The notes below the pieces were generated by a model that saw only the letters and a list, made by a program, of their open reading frames with translations, was not told where the DNA came from and did no database searches. Of a DNA stretch of 64,000 nt, positions 1 through 10,826 are shown piece by piece. Source of the stretch: Maylandia zebra (Eukaryota; Chordata; Actinopteri; Cichliformes; Cichlidae). Where the stretch lies: NCBI RefSeq assembly GCF_041146795.1, contig NC_135175.1, forward strand, positions 34,052,169 to 34,116,168, read 5' to 3'. Position 1 is the first letter of the stretch, and the number at the start of each line of letters is the position of its first letter. The translations under genes and the position numbers were made by a program.

Positions 1-59
1 ACCAGCTCTTTATCATCTTGAGAATTAAGACAACCAGACTGGTTGGGAAAAACTCCCAT

Positions 60-377
60 TGTTAAATGGTAAATGGCCTGCATTTGTACAGCGCTTTACT
101 CAGTCCCTAAGGACCCCAAAGTGCTTTACACTACATTCAGTCATTCACACACTGGTGATGGCAGCTACATTGTAGCCACAGCCACCCTGGGGCGCACTGA
201 CAGAGGCGAGGCTGCCGGACACAGGCGCCACCGGGCCCTCTGACCACCACCAGTAGGCCAACATGGGGTTAGTATCTTGCCCAAGGATATTTGGCATGCA
301 GCCAGGAGGCAGCCTGGGATCGAACCACCGACCTTCTGATTAGTGGCTGACCTGCTCTGCCACCTGAGCTACAGCCA
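60..377 (-). mobile_element. tRNA-headed SINE
   Basis: This is a short interspersed element, the reverse complement of the better-preserved copy at 10462-10772. Its tail (a short run resembling aaatggtaaatgg) lies at the low-coordinate end. Its tRNA-like head, with a B-box-like 'gatcgaaccacc' and the phrase 'gagctacagcc', lies near 310-377. The middle, with paired 'caccctggggcgcactgaca' and 'ccaccgggccctctgacc' blocks, is shared with the other copy. The head has diverged. It is inserted beside or within a Rex3 fragment. Confidence 0.7.
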
Positions 378-545
378 CCCTCTCCTGTATCCGAGGTTCG
401 ACTAAGGGACGGACTCTCCTTTCCAGCACCCTGACTTTCCCAGGGAGGCTGAGGAGTCTGATTTCCCCTATGGTAGGAACACACCCTTCAACTCCCTTCT
501 TAAAAATGAGGACCACCACCCCGGTCTGCCAGTACAACAATCTGA
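378..545 (-). mobile_element. Rex3/RTE-type reverse transcriptase fragment
   Basis: On the minus strand this translates to a short piece with the phrases YWQTGVVV, FKKG, LLSLPGKV and ERRVRPLVEPRIQE. These are typical of the N-terminal reverse transcriptase region of teleost Rex3 (RTE clade). It is far shorter than a full element, frame-damaged, and cut at one side by the SINE. No function is expected. Confidence 0.65.
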
Positions 546-2055
546 TGATTATTAAAGCGAATGTTGAGTGTTGTGAGCGCAAGTTGAATAAACAGTGTGA
601 TGCATCAAACTGAGTGTTTCGAAAGACGTCCTGTAGGCTGTCTGTCCTTGTGGAGATGAAACTGAATCAGTCTGTTACATTCTCAGACATCCTGGATTTA
701 ACTTATTCAGATTTATGTAATATAAGCCATTCTATAGTGGGCTAACCAGTCAAATGATATACTGACAGAGAGTGCTTGCACTTTAGGTTACTGTCGAAGT
801 TTCATGTTAAATATTGCTTACCTTATCATGTCTCAATAAAATGAGCTAAAACAATACAAACTGCTCACCTGGAAACAATCAGAAGCTTATTTTTAAACCT
901 TTCCTTCTGCATTTGATGCCAGCCTGTAAATACTGAGATCAAATGTTAGTTTGGTTTACTCACAATACAGCATTAATGTGGACACCAGAGTGCAGCTGTA
1001 GAATAATGTAGTATTATATTTCACACATACAGACACTAACTTAGGGTGAAATTTAGCTGTCTAAAGATGTGAGCACAGATTCTGTGATTGTCCTGCTTTT
1101 GGTTTCCTTTGTGCAGGATATCAAACCGTGGCTTCATCAGGTTTCACCTGCAGTGAGTTTAAGAGCACTCTTATTAAGCAAATGCCTCCCCCTGCTGGCT
1201 GATGAAGGTACAAACAGTTTAAAGGAAATTATCTTGTAACACACTTTCAAGTAAATTTAATTAATTTGATACCTCGTTAAAGGCCGTCTTAAAGCTAAAA
1301 ATTGTTTCACTTTACTTTAAACAAGTTAAATAACCATGGGGACAAGTTATTATAGTTAATAAAGCAAAATAGAAACTGAAAATAAAAGTGAGAATAAATA
1401 ATGCTGAAAAACACCCTAAAGAGCAGACTAAAATCTAACTCACATTATTGCATAATTTCAAAACAAAGCAGGAATTTAAAGGTAAATGTGTTTAGCTGTT
1501 TAGTTTCTGTCAGATTTGTTGAAACAGATTCAAACACACACTAAAGACACTTTAATGTTTGTTTCCCTTTATTTAAACTCAGACTAGGATGTTGAAATCA
1601 CTGTCATCATTCAGCTGTCTTTACAAAAAGTGCGTATGTGGATTTTTAAATCAGAAACCTACAGAGAAATGTGTGCTTCCTGCCATAAATAACATGTGAG
1701 ATCTGCAGTAAAAAACAATTTATAAACATTTTTAATTTTATAGAACTTCTTTGAAACAAATCAAAATTGATTTTAATGCAACTTTTTTTTTTTTTTAAAG
1801 AATTATCTTCACCTGTCAGATTTGGTTCACACAGTCACAACAACTGAACAGAAGAACTCTAACGTCTGTGACAAAGTGCAAAAGTGCAGAATAAAAATAA
1901 ATGCAGCTGCAATATTTGATGAAAAGTTTAAATTATATGGTTTCAGAATAAAAAAAAAATGTCTTTCTTCACTCACTTCAGTTGTCAAAGAAAGATAAAA
2001 ATGACTTTGGCATCATTAAAGAAACACATTATGATCCATAAAATATCCATTCAGT
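546..2055. other. intergenic; 3' flank of gene A
   Basis: No gene is visible in this stretch. From about 1300 to 1900 it is a diverged copy of 9315-9880. Shared phrases include a run around 'gcaggaatttaaaggtaaat' and 'aacatgtgagatctgcagt'. This marks the downstream flank of duplicated units A and B and probably includes their 3' untranslated region. Confidence 0.6.
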
Positions 2056-4736
2056 TTAACCTGAGGTGCTGACAGAGGATGTGATCATTCTCATGGAGAA
2101 AGTGAACTCACTCCTCACAGTGTCAATAACAAAACGAGCCTTTTCCCTTTTGTCTTGCTTCGCATCTGCTGCCTCCCTCTCTGCATCAGTTATCACCTTT
2201 TTCTCCAGCAGTTTGTCGATCAGGCTGTTGAGAACAGGTCCTGATATCCCTTCAATGAAGCAGCTTCGTGTGTTTAACAGCCTCTCAGAAGGAGGACGAC
2301 TCAAAGTTCCCACTGTAGGGGAGAAAAGACACAATTTTCTTTCCCAAACACAGGTGGAGCTGCTCTCATCTTTCAGACTGAGGTCAACATCTGTGAGGAT
2401 TCTTAAAATCACCTGGAATGTCGTGAAGTAGCTGTCGTGGTACTCATCATCAAAATCAGCTTCTTTTGGTTGAACTTTAATCAGATCATCCTCAGGAACA
2501 GTGGACAGAGTGTAAACCTGCCTTGGATGCAGTTTGCAGTGAGGAGATGTATCTATGTACCTCTCATCTCCATTTAGTTTCCTCCTGGTGCGCTGTACAT
2601 CACGGATCACGATGTTCCTTGGAAGCAACAACACACTGAGGATGGATCTGGGATCAGGATCAACTGGGGGTTTGTAGAAGAGCAGAACCAAAGCTTGGAC
2701 TGGGTCAGGAGGAGAGTCTTCATCCTGAGGTGAGGATTAATAAACTCGATGCCTTCGTCATTCACATGAGCGACCTGCAAGAACTGACCTCCACCTGTGG
2801 AGATGAGCTCACAGTGTGGGAGACAAAGCTGACACACAGACTGCTGCTGACATTTGATGTCAAACAGGGGTCCTGCAGGCTTCTTGTGGTGTTGGGCCAG
2901 CAGCCTCCTGTTCCAAGGGACAGTCCTGTAAAGCACGTCTCCTTCTGCCTTCATTAAAAACACCAGGCCGGTCACACTGCACTGGTACAGGCAGGTTTCA
3001 TCATTAAAAATCATCATTAATAACAGGTGTGAAGACCTTTAACAACATATCAGGTGAGCTGTTTACTTGTGCGACGTTGTTTGCACAGGGTATTTTGCTC
3101 AGTGAGGACCATCCTGTGAGAACAAGGCAAGAGGCAGGATGTCCTCCAGGGCCCACTGAAATTACTGGAGAAGTGAAAGAGAGGATAAGCTGAGAGTGGA
3201 GCAGATTTTCATTAAAGTTTATTTAATCATCATCCAACACAGTTTCCGACTCCATATTAATGCGTTTCATGACTTCTTCATAGTCAGAACTGCTACCTGC
3301 TGCTGATTCGTCAACAAAAGGTGAACAAGTGTCATTAAGACCATCTCGTGTTGCCTGAAGAGGCTGACGGATATCTGGTCTTGACCCAAGGGCATCTTGT
3401 GTCGCCTGAAGGGCATGTTCTGTTGCCCGAAGGGCATCTTGCGCTGCCTGAAGGGCATGTTGTGTTGCCCGAAGAGAATCTTGTTTCGCCTGAAGGGCAT
3501 CTTGTGTTGCCTGAAGAGAATCTTGTTTCGCCTGAAGGGCCTCTTGTGTTGCCCGAAGAGAATCTTGTTTCGCCTGAAGGGCCTCTTGTGTTGCCCGAAT
3601 GGCTTCTTGTTTTGCCTGAAGGACCTGAGAGGCATGTTGTTTTGCCTCGAGGGCCCGAAGTGCATCTTGCTTTGCATGAATGGCATTTTGTTTTGCCTGA
3701 AGGGCATCTTGTTGTGCCTGAAGGGCATCTTGTTTTACCTGAAGGACCCGAAGGGCGTCTTGTTTTGCCCGAAGGTCATCTTGTGTTACCTGAAGGAGCC
3801 GAAGGTTATCTTGTGTTGCCTGAAGGACCCGAAGGTCATCTCGTTTTGCCCGAAAGGTATCTTGTGTTGCCCGAAGGGCGTCTTGTGTTGCCCGAAGTGC
3901 ATCTTGTGTTGCCCGAAGGGCGTCTTGTTTTACCTGAAGGCCATCTTGTGTTGGTCGAAGGAACCGAACGGTATCTTGTCTTGGCTGAAAAGCCCTAACG
4001 GCATCTTGTGTTCGTCGATGGGCCCAAACGGCATCTTGTGTTGGTCGAAGGAACCGAACAGCATCTTGTGTTGGCTGAAAGAACTGTACGGCATCTTGTG
4101 TTGGTCGAAGGAACCGAACAGCATCTTGTGTTGGCTGAAAGAACTGTACGGCATCTTGTGCTGGTCGAAGGGGCTGAACAGCATCTTGTGTTGGTCGAAG
4201 GGGCTGAACAGCATCTTGTGTTGGCCGAAAGAACTGTACGGCATCTTGTGTTGGTCGAAGGGGCTGAACAGCATCTTGTGTTGGTCGAAGGAACCGAACA
4301 GCATCTTGTGCTGGTCGAAGGGCATCTTGTGCTGCCTGAACTGAAGTTAGTTCAGCTCTTGCTGTTCTATTCCGTGTTGGACTGTACATCTTGTTCTAGT
4401 GGCTGTTATGCACCCAGGTATGAACATCCAATGATATACAAGAGTTGAAAAACAAGCTTACTGAGAATTTAGGGATGAACTTCTAAAACACTCGTTTAGA
4501 GGCTGAGACACGGGTTTATTCTGGATCATTAGGTTACGATCTAACTTCGGAGTCTTCTTTTTCTCCTGTGCTTTCGCTTCCACTCGAAGTTTCACTTCTT
4601 GATTTTTTTTGTTAAGCGGTATATCCAAATTCCTCCATCAAGGGAAATTGAGCTTGCCTTTGTTTTCAATGACCACTGAAAATGTTATGAACTATTCAAA
4701 ACATTTTACAGCGACTTTGGCTGTTGGAGTTTTCCC
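2056..4736 (-). pseudogene. FIIND-CARD gene A, broken copy
   Basis: This is a minus-strand relative of gene B (10827-12926), the two sharing almost all of their FIIND and CARD. Its reading frame is broken into three parts. The N-terminal repeat-rich part (4389-3223) ends in a stop right after an acidic tail. The ZU5 part (about 3012-2730) begins at NDETCLYQC and lacks roughly seven codons present in B. The UPA-CARD part (2691-2056) is in a different frame. Between the last two, about 60 bp around 2724 are missing relative to B. That gap removes the ITGF/SGYG segment holding the FIIND self-cleavage site. The last CARD helix is also frameshifted (it ends SSVSTSG instead of the RELDKTLFEHL-like end of B). 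The gene body starts just after an acceptor-like 'ccaccag' at 4737-4743. A coding-sequence insert between 3222 and 3120 is unlike B. It looks like a pseudogene, although the repeat part is still open for 388 codons. Confidence 0.8.
3345..4340 (-). repeat. coding minisatellite (21-bp and 30-bp units) in gene A
   Basis: About 1 kb of degenerate tandem repeats. The downstream half (3345-3940) is built on 21-bp units encoding heptads such as QATQDAL, RATQDAL and QAKQDAL. The upstream half (3950-4330) has 30-bp units encoding decapeptides such as QPLRPTQDAV and QFFRPTQDAV. All units share the core TQDA or KQDA. Because the unit lengths are multiples of three and stop-free, several other frames are also open by chance. 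The repeat lies between the sequences corresponding to B residues RISRAEL and SFVDESAA, so it replaces about 200 residues of the B N-terminus. Confidence 0.85.
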
Positions 4737-4906
4737 CTGGTGGAAAACACAGAATAAAATTCATTAACTAATTAAAACTCTTATAAACACAGTGCCTCAC
4801 AGTGTTTATTTTAATGCGACAATGGTAAATGATTTATTAACTGTGTAACCTTAAAAAAACAAAAAACAAAAAAAAAAACCCAAAACTTTCAATCAACAGT
4901 ATAGAC

Positions 4907-5123
4907 CAGGGGTGTCGAACTCCAGACCTCGAGGGGCGGTGTCCTGCAGGTTTTAGATAACACCAGTCAGCACACTTGAATCAAATGATTAGGTCATTAC
5001 CAGGCCTCTGGAGAACTTCAAGACATGTCAAGGAGGTAATTTAGCCATTTAAATCAGCTGTGCAAGGACATATCTAAAACCCGCAGGACACTGCCCCTCG
5101 AGGCCTGGAGTTCGACACCTGTG
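4907..5123. mobile_element. hAT-type MITE 1
   Basis: A 217-bp non-autonomous element. It starts 'caggggtgtcgaactccag' and ends with its inverted counterpart 'ctggagttcgacacctgtg'. It is flanked by the 8-bp sequences GTATAGAC (4899-4906) and GTATTGAC (5124-5131). These differ at one base and fit an 8-bp hAT target duplication. Confidence 0.75.
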
Positions 5124-5131
5124 GTATTGAC

Positions 5132-5449
5132 CAGCGGTCCCCAACCTTTTTTGCGCCACGGACCGGTTTGTGCCCGACAGTATTTTCACGGACCGACCTT
5201 TAAGGTGTCGTGGATAAATACAACAAAATAAAACTAGTACTAGTACCGAAAAAAAAGATTTATTCATAACACACGTGAAAAGACCCAGGAAAACAGAGTT
5301 AACGATAAAGACAATAACAAAATAACGCTGAAAACCGATAAAAACCCTGAAAACCATACATTTCACACCTGAGCCTCAACTCTCGCGGCCTGGTACCAAG
5401 CGACTCACGGACCGGTACCGGTCCAAGGCACAGGGGTTGGGGACCACTG
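5132..5449. mobile_element. hAT-type MITE 2
   Basis: A 318-bp element starting 'cagcggtccccaacc' and ending 'ggttggggaccactg', with a 'cacggaccggt' block near each end. It is flanked by GTATTGAC (5124-5131) and GTATAGAC (5450-5457). The left flank is also the right flank of MITE 1. Confidence 0.75.
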
Positions 5450-5862
5450 GTATAGACAATATAAATATAACACAGCCCATAGAAAATACTACAAATACTC
5501 GAAAGTTACAGGTGAAAATGTAAATGGCATGTGCCATCTTAATTCTGTTTAAACTCTGAAAAATGCATACATGGCTTGCAAAGAAAAACATGTAGCTTTA
5601 GCTGGTTCTTGCATTTCCATGGCACAAGTCAGATGTCCGTTTTTATGCAGATTTTCTCTGGGGATGACCCGTTTATGTGAATGAGGAACAGTTTTACTTT
5701 GATTTGCTTTTTGTATTTCTATATTAGTTTCAGGCTTTTTTTTTAATTTAGCATAAAATATATATTGTTGAATAAAGTAACATCATGTCATTTGTAGGTG
5801 CATGTTTTGTCTAACAAATATGTCCCATAGCCAATGAAATGCATTTTATTTCTTATATTTAC

Positions 5863-5952
5863 CTGCTGTGCTCCAGTGCAATTCCTTTCCAGCCTCCTGT
5901 TTGGAAAATCCCGGACCGCAGTAAAACTCGCTCCATCCATCACTTATCCCAG
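5863..5952 (-). CDS. candidate second 5' exon of unit A
   Basis: A 90-nt open minus-strand segment between an acceptor ('atgacttcag') and a donor ('gtaaat'). Joined to the 19-nt exon at 7732-7714 it stays in frame and reads MGAPAAAGISDGWSEF followed by YCGPGFSKQEAGKELHWSTA. Continuing across the next acceptor at 4737, the frame reaches a stop after about 15 codons. The peptide would therefore end before the repeat-rich body of gene A. I do not recognise the encoded sequence. No equivalent exon was found in unit B. Confidence 0.45.
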
Positions 5953-6039
5953 CTGAAGTCATTTGAAGGCAATAATAATACAAATTGATTATACAGAATA
6001 TTAAACACACTTTGATAAGTTATTAGAACTCCTTGTATT

Positions 6040-6275
6040 TTTACTCAGTTGTATTAAGCATTTGTATTCTATTTTTACCCTATTGTATATTTTATTCTAT
6101 TTATTCTACTGTATATAGTATTTTATTCTATTCTGTACAGTTGTGTACAGTGTTTTATTCTTATTGTATTCTAATTTTTGCTATATAACTTTTGCACTGT
6201 CCACTTCCTGCTGTGACAAAACAAATTTCCCACATGTGGGACTAATAAAGGTTATCTTATCTTATCTTATATTTA
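6040..6275 (+). mobile_element. LINE 3' end with (ttatc)n tail
   Basis: An AT-rich stretch ending 'gtgggactaataaaggttat' and then cttat repeats. This resembles the 3' terminus of teleost LINEs that end in short tandem repeats. No coding part remains. Confidence 0.5.
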
Positions 6276-6294
6276 TGTTATTCATGCAAGGCAA

Positions 6295-7203
6295 GGCAAG
6301 TTTATTTATATAGCACAATTCAACAACAAGGTGATTCAAAGTGTTTTACAGAGACATTAAAAAACAAAAACAATTTTAAAAAAAAGCACGATTTAAAATT
6401 GATTAAAAAAATAACAGTCGATAAAATCATGAACAGCTGAGAACAGGTGAGTCTTCAACCTGGATTTAAATAAACTGAGTGTTTCAGCTGATCTGAGGCT
6501 TTCTGGGAGTTTGTTCCAGATATAAGGAGCATAAAAGCTGAATGCAGCTTCTCCGTGTCTGGTTCTGACTCTGGGAACTGATAAAAGACCAGATCCAGAT
6601 GACCTGAGGGATCTGGATGGTTCATACTGGGTCAGGAGGTCACTGATGTATTTTGGTCCTAAACCATTCAGAGCTTTATAGACCAGCATCAGAACTTTAA
6701 AGTCTATCCTCTGACGGACAGGCAGCCAGTGTAAGGACCTCAGAGCTGGACTGATGTGGTCCACTTTTTTGGTCTTAGTGAGGACTCGAGCAGCAGAGTT
6801 CTGAATGAGCTGTAGTTGTCTGACTGATTTTTTAGGTCGACCTGTAAAGATGCTGTTACAGTAATCAAGCCTACTAAAGATGAATGCATGGACTAGTTTT
6901 TCCAGGTCCTGTTGAGACATCAGATCTTTTATCCTTGATATATTCTTGAGGTGATAGTAAGCTGACTTTGTTATTGTCTTAATGCGTTTTTCTAAGTTTA
7001 GGTCTGCATCCATCACTACACCCAAATTTCTCGCCTGGTTTGTGGTTTTTAGATGTATAGATTGAAGTTCTCTGGTGACCTGTAATCGTTTTTCTTTGGC
7101 ACCAAAGACTATTACCTCAGTTTTGTTTTTGTTTAGCTGGAGAAAATTGTGGCACAACCAGTCATTGATTTCCTCAATGCATTTACCAAGAGCCTGCACA
7201 GGG
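6295..7203 (-). mobile_element. 5'-truncated L2-type LINE, C-terminal part of RT ORF
   Basis: A minus-strand reading frame of about 270 codons (7226-6393) covers the last part of an L2/CR1-like reverse transcriptase ORF. It contains NFLQLNKNKTEV, the NLGV.MDADL turn, HAFIFSRLDYCNS, QNSAARVLT, LHWLPVRQRIDFK and WNKLPESLRSA. The polymerase motif (A/F)YADD is absent because the copy is truncated. The 3' end (6295) reads 'tttatttatatagcacaatt' in plus orientation and matches the fragment at 45442. The 12-bp sequence CATGCAAGGCAA flanks it at 6283-6294 and 7204-7215, a plausible target duplication. It sits in the intron between the two candidate 5' exons of unit A. Confidence 0.85.
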
Positions 7204-7559
7204 CATGCAAGGCAACAACTGAACAAGAAGCAGAAACTAAAGACTACTGCGCATGAAACATGCTGTAAATAAAAGAATCAGACGATTTTAAACCGAAACT
7301 GAATGACTTACGGGGACGTTATACTACTACTGTTCTATCGAAATTTTAAACGAATATCCTCATGTGTGGCTCTCGTTTTTCTTAGAAACAAAAATTAGGT
7401 AAAAAAAATAAACAAATAAACTGCTAATTCTTTGTTTTTACATTTATCGGGTCCCAATATGCCCGAATATCAAAGGGAAATAAAAAATGCATGCCATAGA
7501 AGAGTTCGGGTCTTAGGAGGTTACATTTCCTCGCTTTCTGTCTGTCACACCAGATCTGC

Positions 7560-7895
7560 TCATATTAATCAAGGCCTATGTTTCAAATAATCAGGTCTAC
7601 AGGTAATCCGTGTAAACAAACCCCATCGAGACCCTTCCTTCAAAACTTTGATACATTTTAAAAGTGTAACGTTTATAGATAAATTTGCTAGAGATGCTCT
7701 CGTGTTTCCTTACCTGCTGCTGGAGCTCCCATGGTAAATCCAATCTCGCATTTCCTCCTTCGACTCGAATAATTAAATAAATAAATTAAAAAAGTGCGAG
7801 TTACTCTGTCGATGTTACTCAGGTGAAGATGTACACGTTTGTAATCTTTTCCAGTTATTCAAAAACTCCGCTAATGAATAGTCCCGCCCACCTTT
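7560..7895 (-). promoter_or_regulatory. 5' region of unit A, duplicated in unit B
   Basis: This stretch matches 20645-20930, including the 'gtaatccgtgtaaacaaacc' block, the ATG exon and the 'aatagtcccgcc' end. Conservation stops abruptly at about 7890 and 20935. It probably carries the promoter and 5' leader of the A and B transcription units. No TATA box was recognised. Confidence 0.5.
7714..7732 (-). CDS. candidate first exon of unit A
   Basis: A 19-nt minus-strand exon, ATG GGA GCT CCA GCA GCA G, followed by the donor GTAAGG. The same arrangement occurs at 20775-20757 in unit B (MGPSTA then GTACGG). Conservation of start codon, length, phase and donor in two duplicated units supports it being a real exon. 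Confidence 0.5.
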
Positions 7896-8740
7896 TTTTC
7901 AGGTGCGTCTTCTTTTTCTTCTTCTTCTTGATATTATTTATTGACGGTTTGCAAACAGCAAAATAGTGCTTTACCGCCACCAACTGGTTGGAGTCTTGAC
8001 TGAAATGTGAAAATCAATCAAATCCTCTCAAACAAATGCGTCTGCCTTAACGTTTGCTGGATCTCTATCAGGATGTCAGGTCTGCAGTCTGAGTGACTGT
8101 CTTGTAAACTGGCCAATGATGAACTCGAGTCTGAGCATAACACAGATCTCAGCGGGTTTGCATCTTCAATCCACTGGACAGCTAGCGGTGTTGAAACCAC
8201 TTCTCCTGTTTACACTGAATCATCACTGATCCTTTTCCTTACTTTGATATTAAACTCATATGCCCGCACTGTATGTGAGTTTATTTTATTCCAGATTCGA
8301 TTTTTTTTAAAGTAGACCAAACACTTTATTTAAACATTATCCATTTCCTAATTTAGAAAGGAACTCCTGGCTTTAAAGGGTGTGTTGATACTTTTCTTTG
8401 TTGTTTTTTCAGGTTGTTTACTAAACAAAGGATAAATTAGATTGTTGAATGAAGTAGTACCATAAGACATCTTACGTATTAACGTTTGCGGCCATGTGAC
8501 CTAGAGAATATGAAACAAAGAAAAAATATGTCTGTTAAGTAATACACAATATATAGAGATATACAGTAATATAAAACAAACGTTATTTATATTCTGTTTT
8601 AAAGAGATTTTATTCATTTTCCCCAAACCACGTAGAACTATCACAGCAGTTGGGAGATCTTTGTGATGCTTGCCTGATGGGAATTACACCTACATGAAGA
8701 GAAATACTGCATCCGAAGTCTGTTTCCCAATCATAATAAT
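7896..8740. other. intergenic
   Basis: I see no gene or confident repeat here. There is a pyrimidine-rich stretch near 7905-7935, and otherwise unique-looking AT-rich DNA. Confidence 0.5.
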
Positions 8741-9000
8741 TTGACTTCAACTGAGGTTAATGATGATGCTCTACAGGGTTTCATGCTGGGACCATTTCTA
8801 TTTCTATTATCCATGCTTCAGAAGGCATATCATACATGTTCACAAACTTTTAATGCTCATTATTATGTGCTTCTAAATTCAGATAAAACTGAGGACATTG
8901 TACTGGATGTAAAATTCTTAGTAACACTGTGACTAACAAGATCCTTACTCTGGATGGCATTGCCTTGAGCCATCAATTGTAGTTATTTGGCACATTATAA
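8741..9000 (+). mobile_element. decayed LINE reverse transcriptase remnant
   Basis: A short frame reads QGFMLGPFLFLLSML and, after an apparent internal deletion, LLNSDKTEDIVL. These resemble the QGSxLGPLLF...YxLPL and LNxDKTEx motifs of L2-like reverse transcriptases. It is heavily decayed. Confidence 0.4.
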
Positions 9001-9990
9001 ATAAAACTGAAGCACACAATCCCATCACACAACATCAACATTTATTTATATACAAAAAGAAAAAAAATGCTTTTTTAACATACAAAAATTGTTACTTAAC
9101 AATTCATCACCATACGGGACCAAAAACCAATTACGTGGGTACATAGGGTAACCCATAGTGATTCAAGTGATTTCTCAGGGCCTTGGATGGGAGGCCATGC
9201 CCAGTCTATGCCATCAATGTTGGGAGAGTCGCCGAAATATTAAAAAAAAAATCTTCAAAGTAAATTAATGTAATTTAAGGTACAGTAAATACATCTTAAA
9301 TTAAATAAAAAAAACATTTCACTTTACTGTAAACAAGTTAAATAACCATGGATACAAGTTATTATATTTAATAAAGCAAGCTAGAAACTGAAAATCTAAA
9401 AATAAAAGTGAGACTAAATAAACAATACTAAAAAGTAGCCTAAAGAGCAAACTAAAACCCAATTCACAATATTGCAATATAGTTTCAAAACAAAGCAGGA
9501 ATTTAAAGGTAAATGTGTTTAGTTGCTTCTTTTTGTCAGATTTGTTGAAACAGATTCGCTTTATTTAAACTCAGACTGATGTTGAGTTTAAATACTGACA
9601 TGATGACACTGCCATCATGTCAGTATTCAGCTGTCTTTACAAAAGGTGCGTTTGTGGATTTTTAATCAGAAACTTCCTGCCATAAATAACATGTGAGATC
9701 TGCAGTAAAACACAATTTATAAACATTTTTAATTTTATAGAACTTGTTTGAATCAAATCAAGTTTAATTTAATGCAAATTTTTTCAAAGAATTATATTCA
9801 CTTGTCAGATTTGGTTCATTCCACACAGTCACAACAACTTAACAGAAGAAGTCTAACGTCTGTGACAAAGTGCAAAGTTTCAAAGCAAAAAGTCACTGAA
9901 ATGACCAGTTTTACTGTGTGAAGCCTAAAATATTGGTCATGCCATTGTTAGTTATATCGTGTTACTGTAAGGTAAAATAACACAAGGAAG
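9001..9990. other. 3' flank of gene B
   Basis: 9315-9880 is the duplicate of 1300-1900 downstream of gene A. No coding sequence is seen. The rest (9001-9314) is AT-rich and unrecognised. Confidence 0.5.
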
Positions 9991-9999
9991 CGTACAAAA

Positions 10000-10372
10000 G
10001 CATCAGGCAATTTTAAAACAAAAAAACAACACAACTGATGGTCCCAACCCCATAAAGAAGGCAAAAAATTTCACCAATGAACCCTGACAGGCACACCTGT
10101 GATGTGAAAACCATTTTAGGTGACTACATCATGAAGCTCTCTGAGAGAAGTCCAAGGGTTTACAGCGCTGTCAACAAAGCAAAGGGCTACTTTGAGGAAT
10201 CTATAGTGTAAGACATATTCAGATAATTTTTTCTTTTCTTTGCTACATGACTCCATATATTTTGCTTAATATATTTGATGTCTTCAGTATGCATCTACAA
10301 TGTACAAGTAGTAAAACTAAAGAAAAACCATTAAATGAGAATGTGTGTCCAAATTTTGACTGGTTGTGTAGT
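10000..10372 (+). mobile_element. Tc1/mariner-type relic
   Basis: A short plus-strand stretch reads GVYSAVNKAKGYFEESIV followed by a stop. This resembles the C-terminus of Tc1-type transposases (AAKGGYFEE-like). It is followed by an AT-rich tail ending 'gtgtccaaattttgactggt', the usual right end of fish Tc1 elements. The left end and the catalytic region are missing. Confidence 0.5.
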
Positions 10373-10461
10373 TTTTAAAGTGTGTTATCAAATAATTTTC
10401 AGACCAACAAACTGTTTTTTGTTTTTACCTCTTAAAATATTTGCCACCATATGCTGACCCT

Positions 10462-10772
10462 ACACATATGGTCTTGTAATCGGAAGGTTGCCGGTTCGAG
10501 CCCCGGCTCCGACAGTCTCGGTCGTTGTGTCCTTGGGCAAGACACTTCACCCGTTGCCTACTGGTGGTGGTCAGAGGGCCCGGTGGCGCCAGTGTCCGGC
10601 AGCCTCGCCTCTGTCAGTGCGCCCCAGGGTGGCTGTGGCTACAATGTAGCTGCCATCACCAGTGTGTGAATGTGTGTGTGAATGGGTGAATGACTGAATG
10701 TAGTGTGAAGTGCTTTGGGGTCCTTAGGGACTAGTAAAGCGCTATACAAATACAGACCATTTACCATTTACA
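10462..10772 (+). mobile_element. tRNA-headed SINE
   Basis: The head contains a good B-box-like 'ggttcgagcccc' at about 10492-10503, preceded by 'cttgtaatcggaaggttgcc'. The body contains 'cccagggtggctgtggctac' and 'agtgctttggggtccttag'. The tail reads 'accatttaccattta'. It is the same family as 60-377 (minus) and, more distantly, 31292-31452. It lies just downstream of gene B. Confidence 0.8.
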
Positions 10773-10826
10773 CACATGCAGGTAATTGCTTCACTTTCTC
10801 CCCACAAATGTTACAAAAAAATCTGT

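Noticed and set aside
3348-4448. Long plus-strand open frames (216, 315 and 146 codons) across the gene A repeat
   Set aside because: They are antisense or shifted readings of a stop-free minisatellite whose unit length is a multiple of three. The minus frame is the one that aligns with gene B at both ends.
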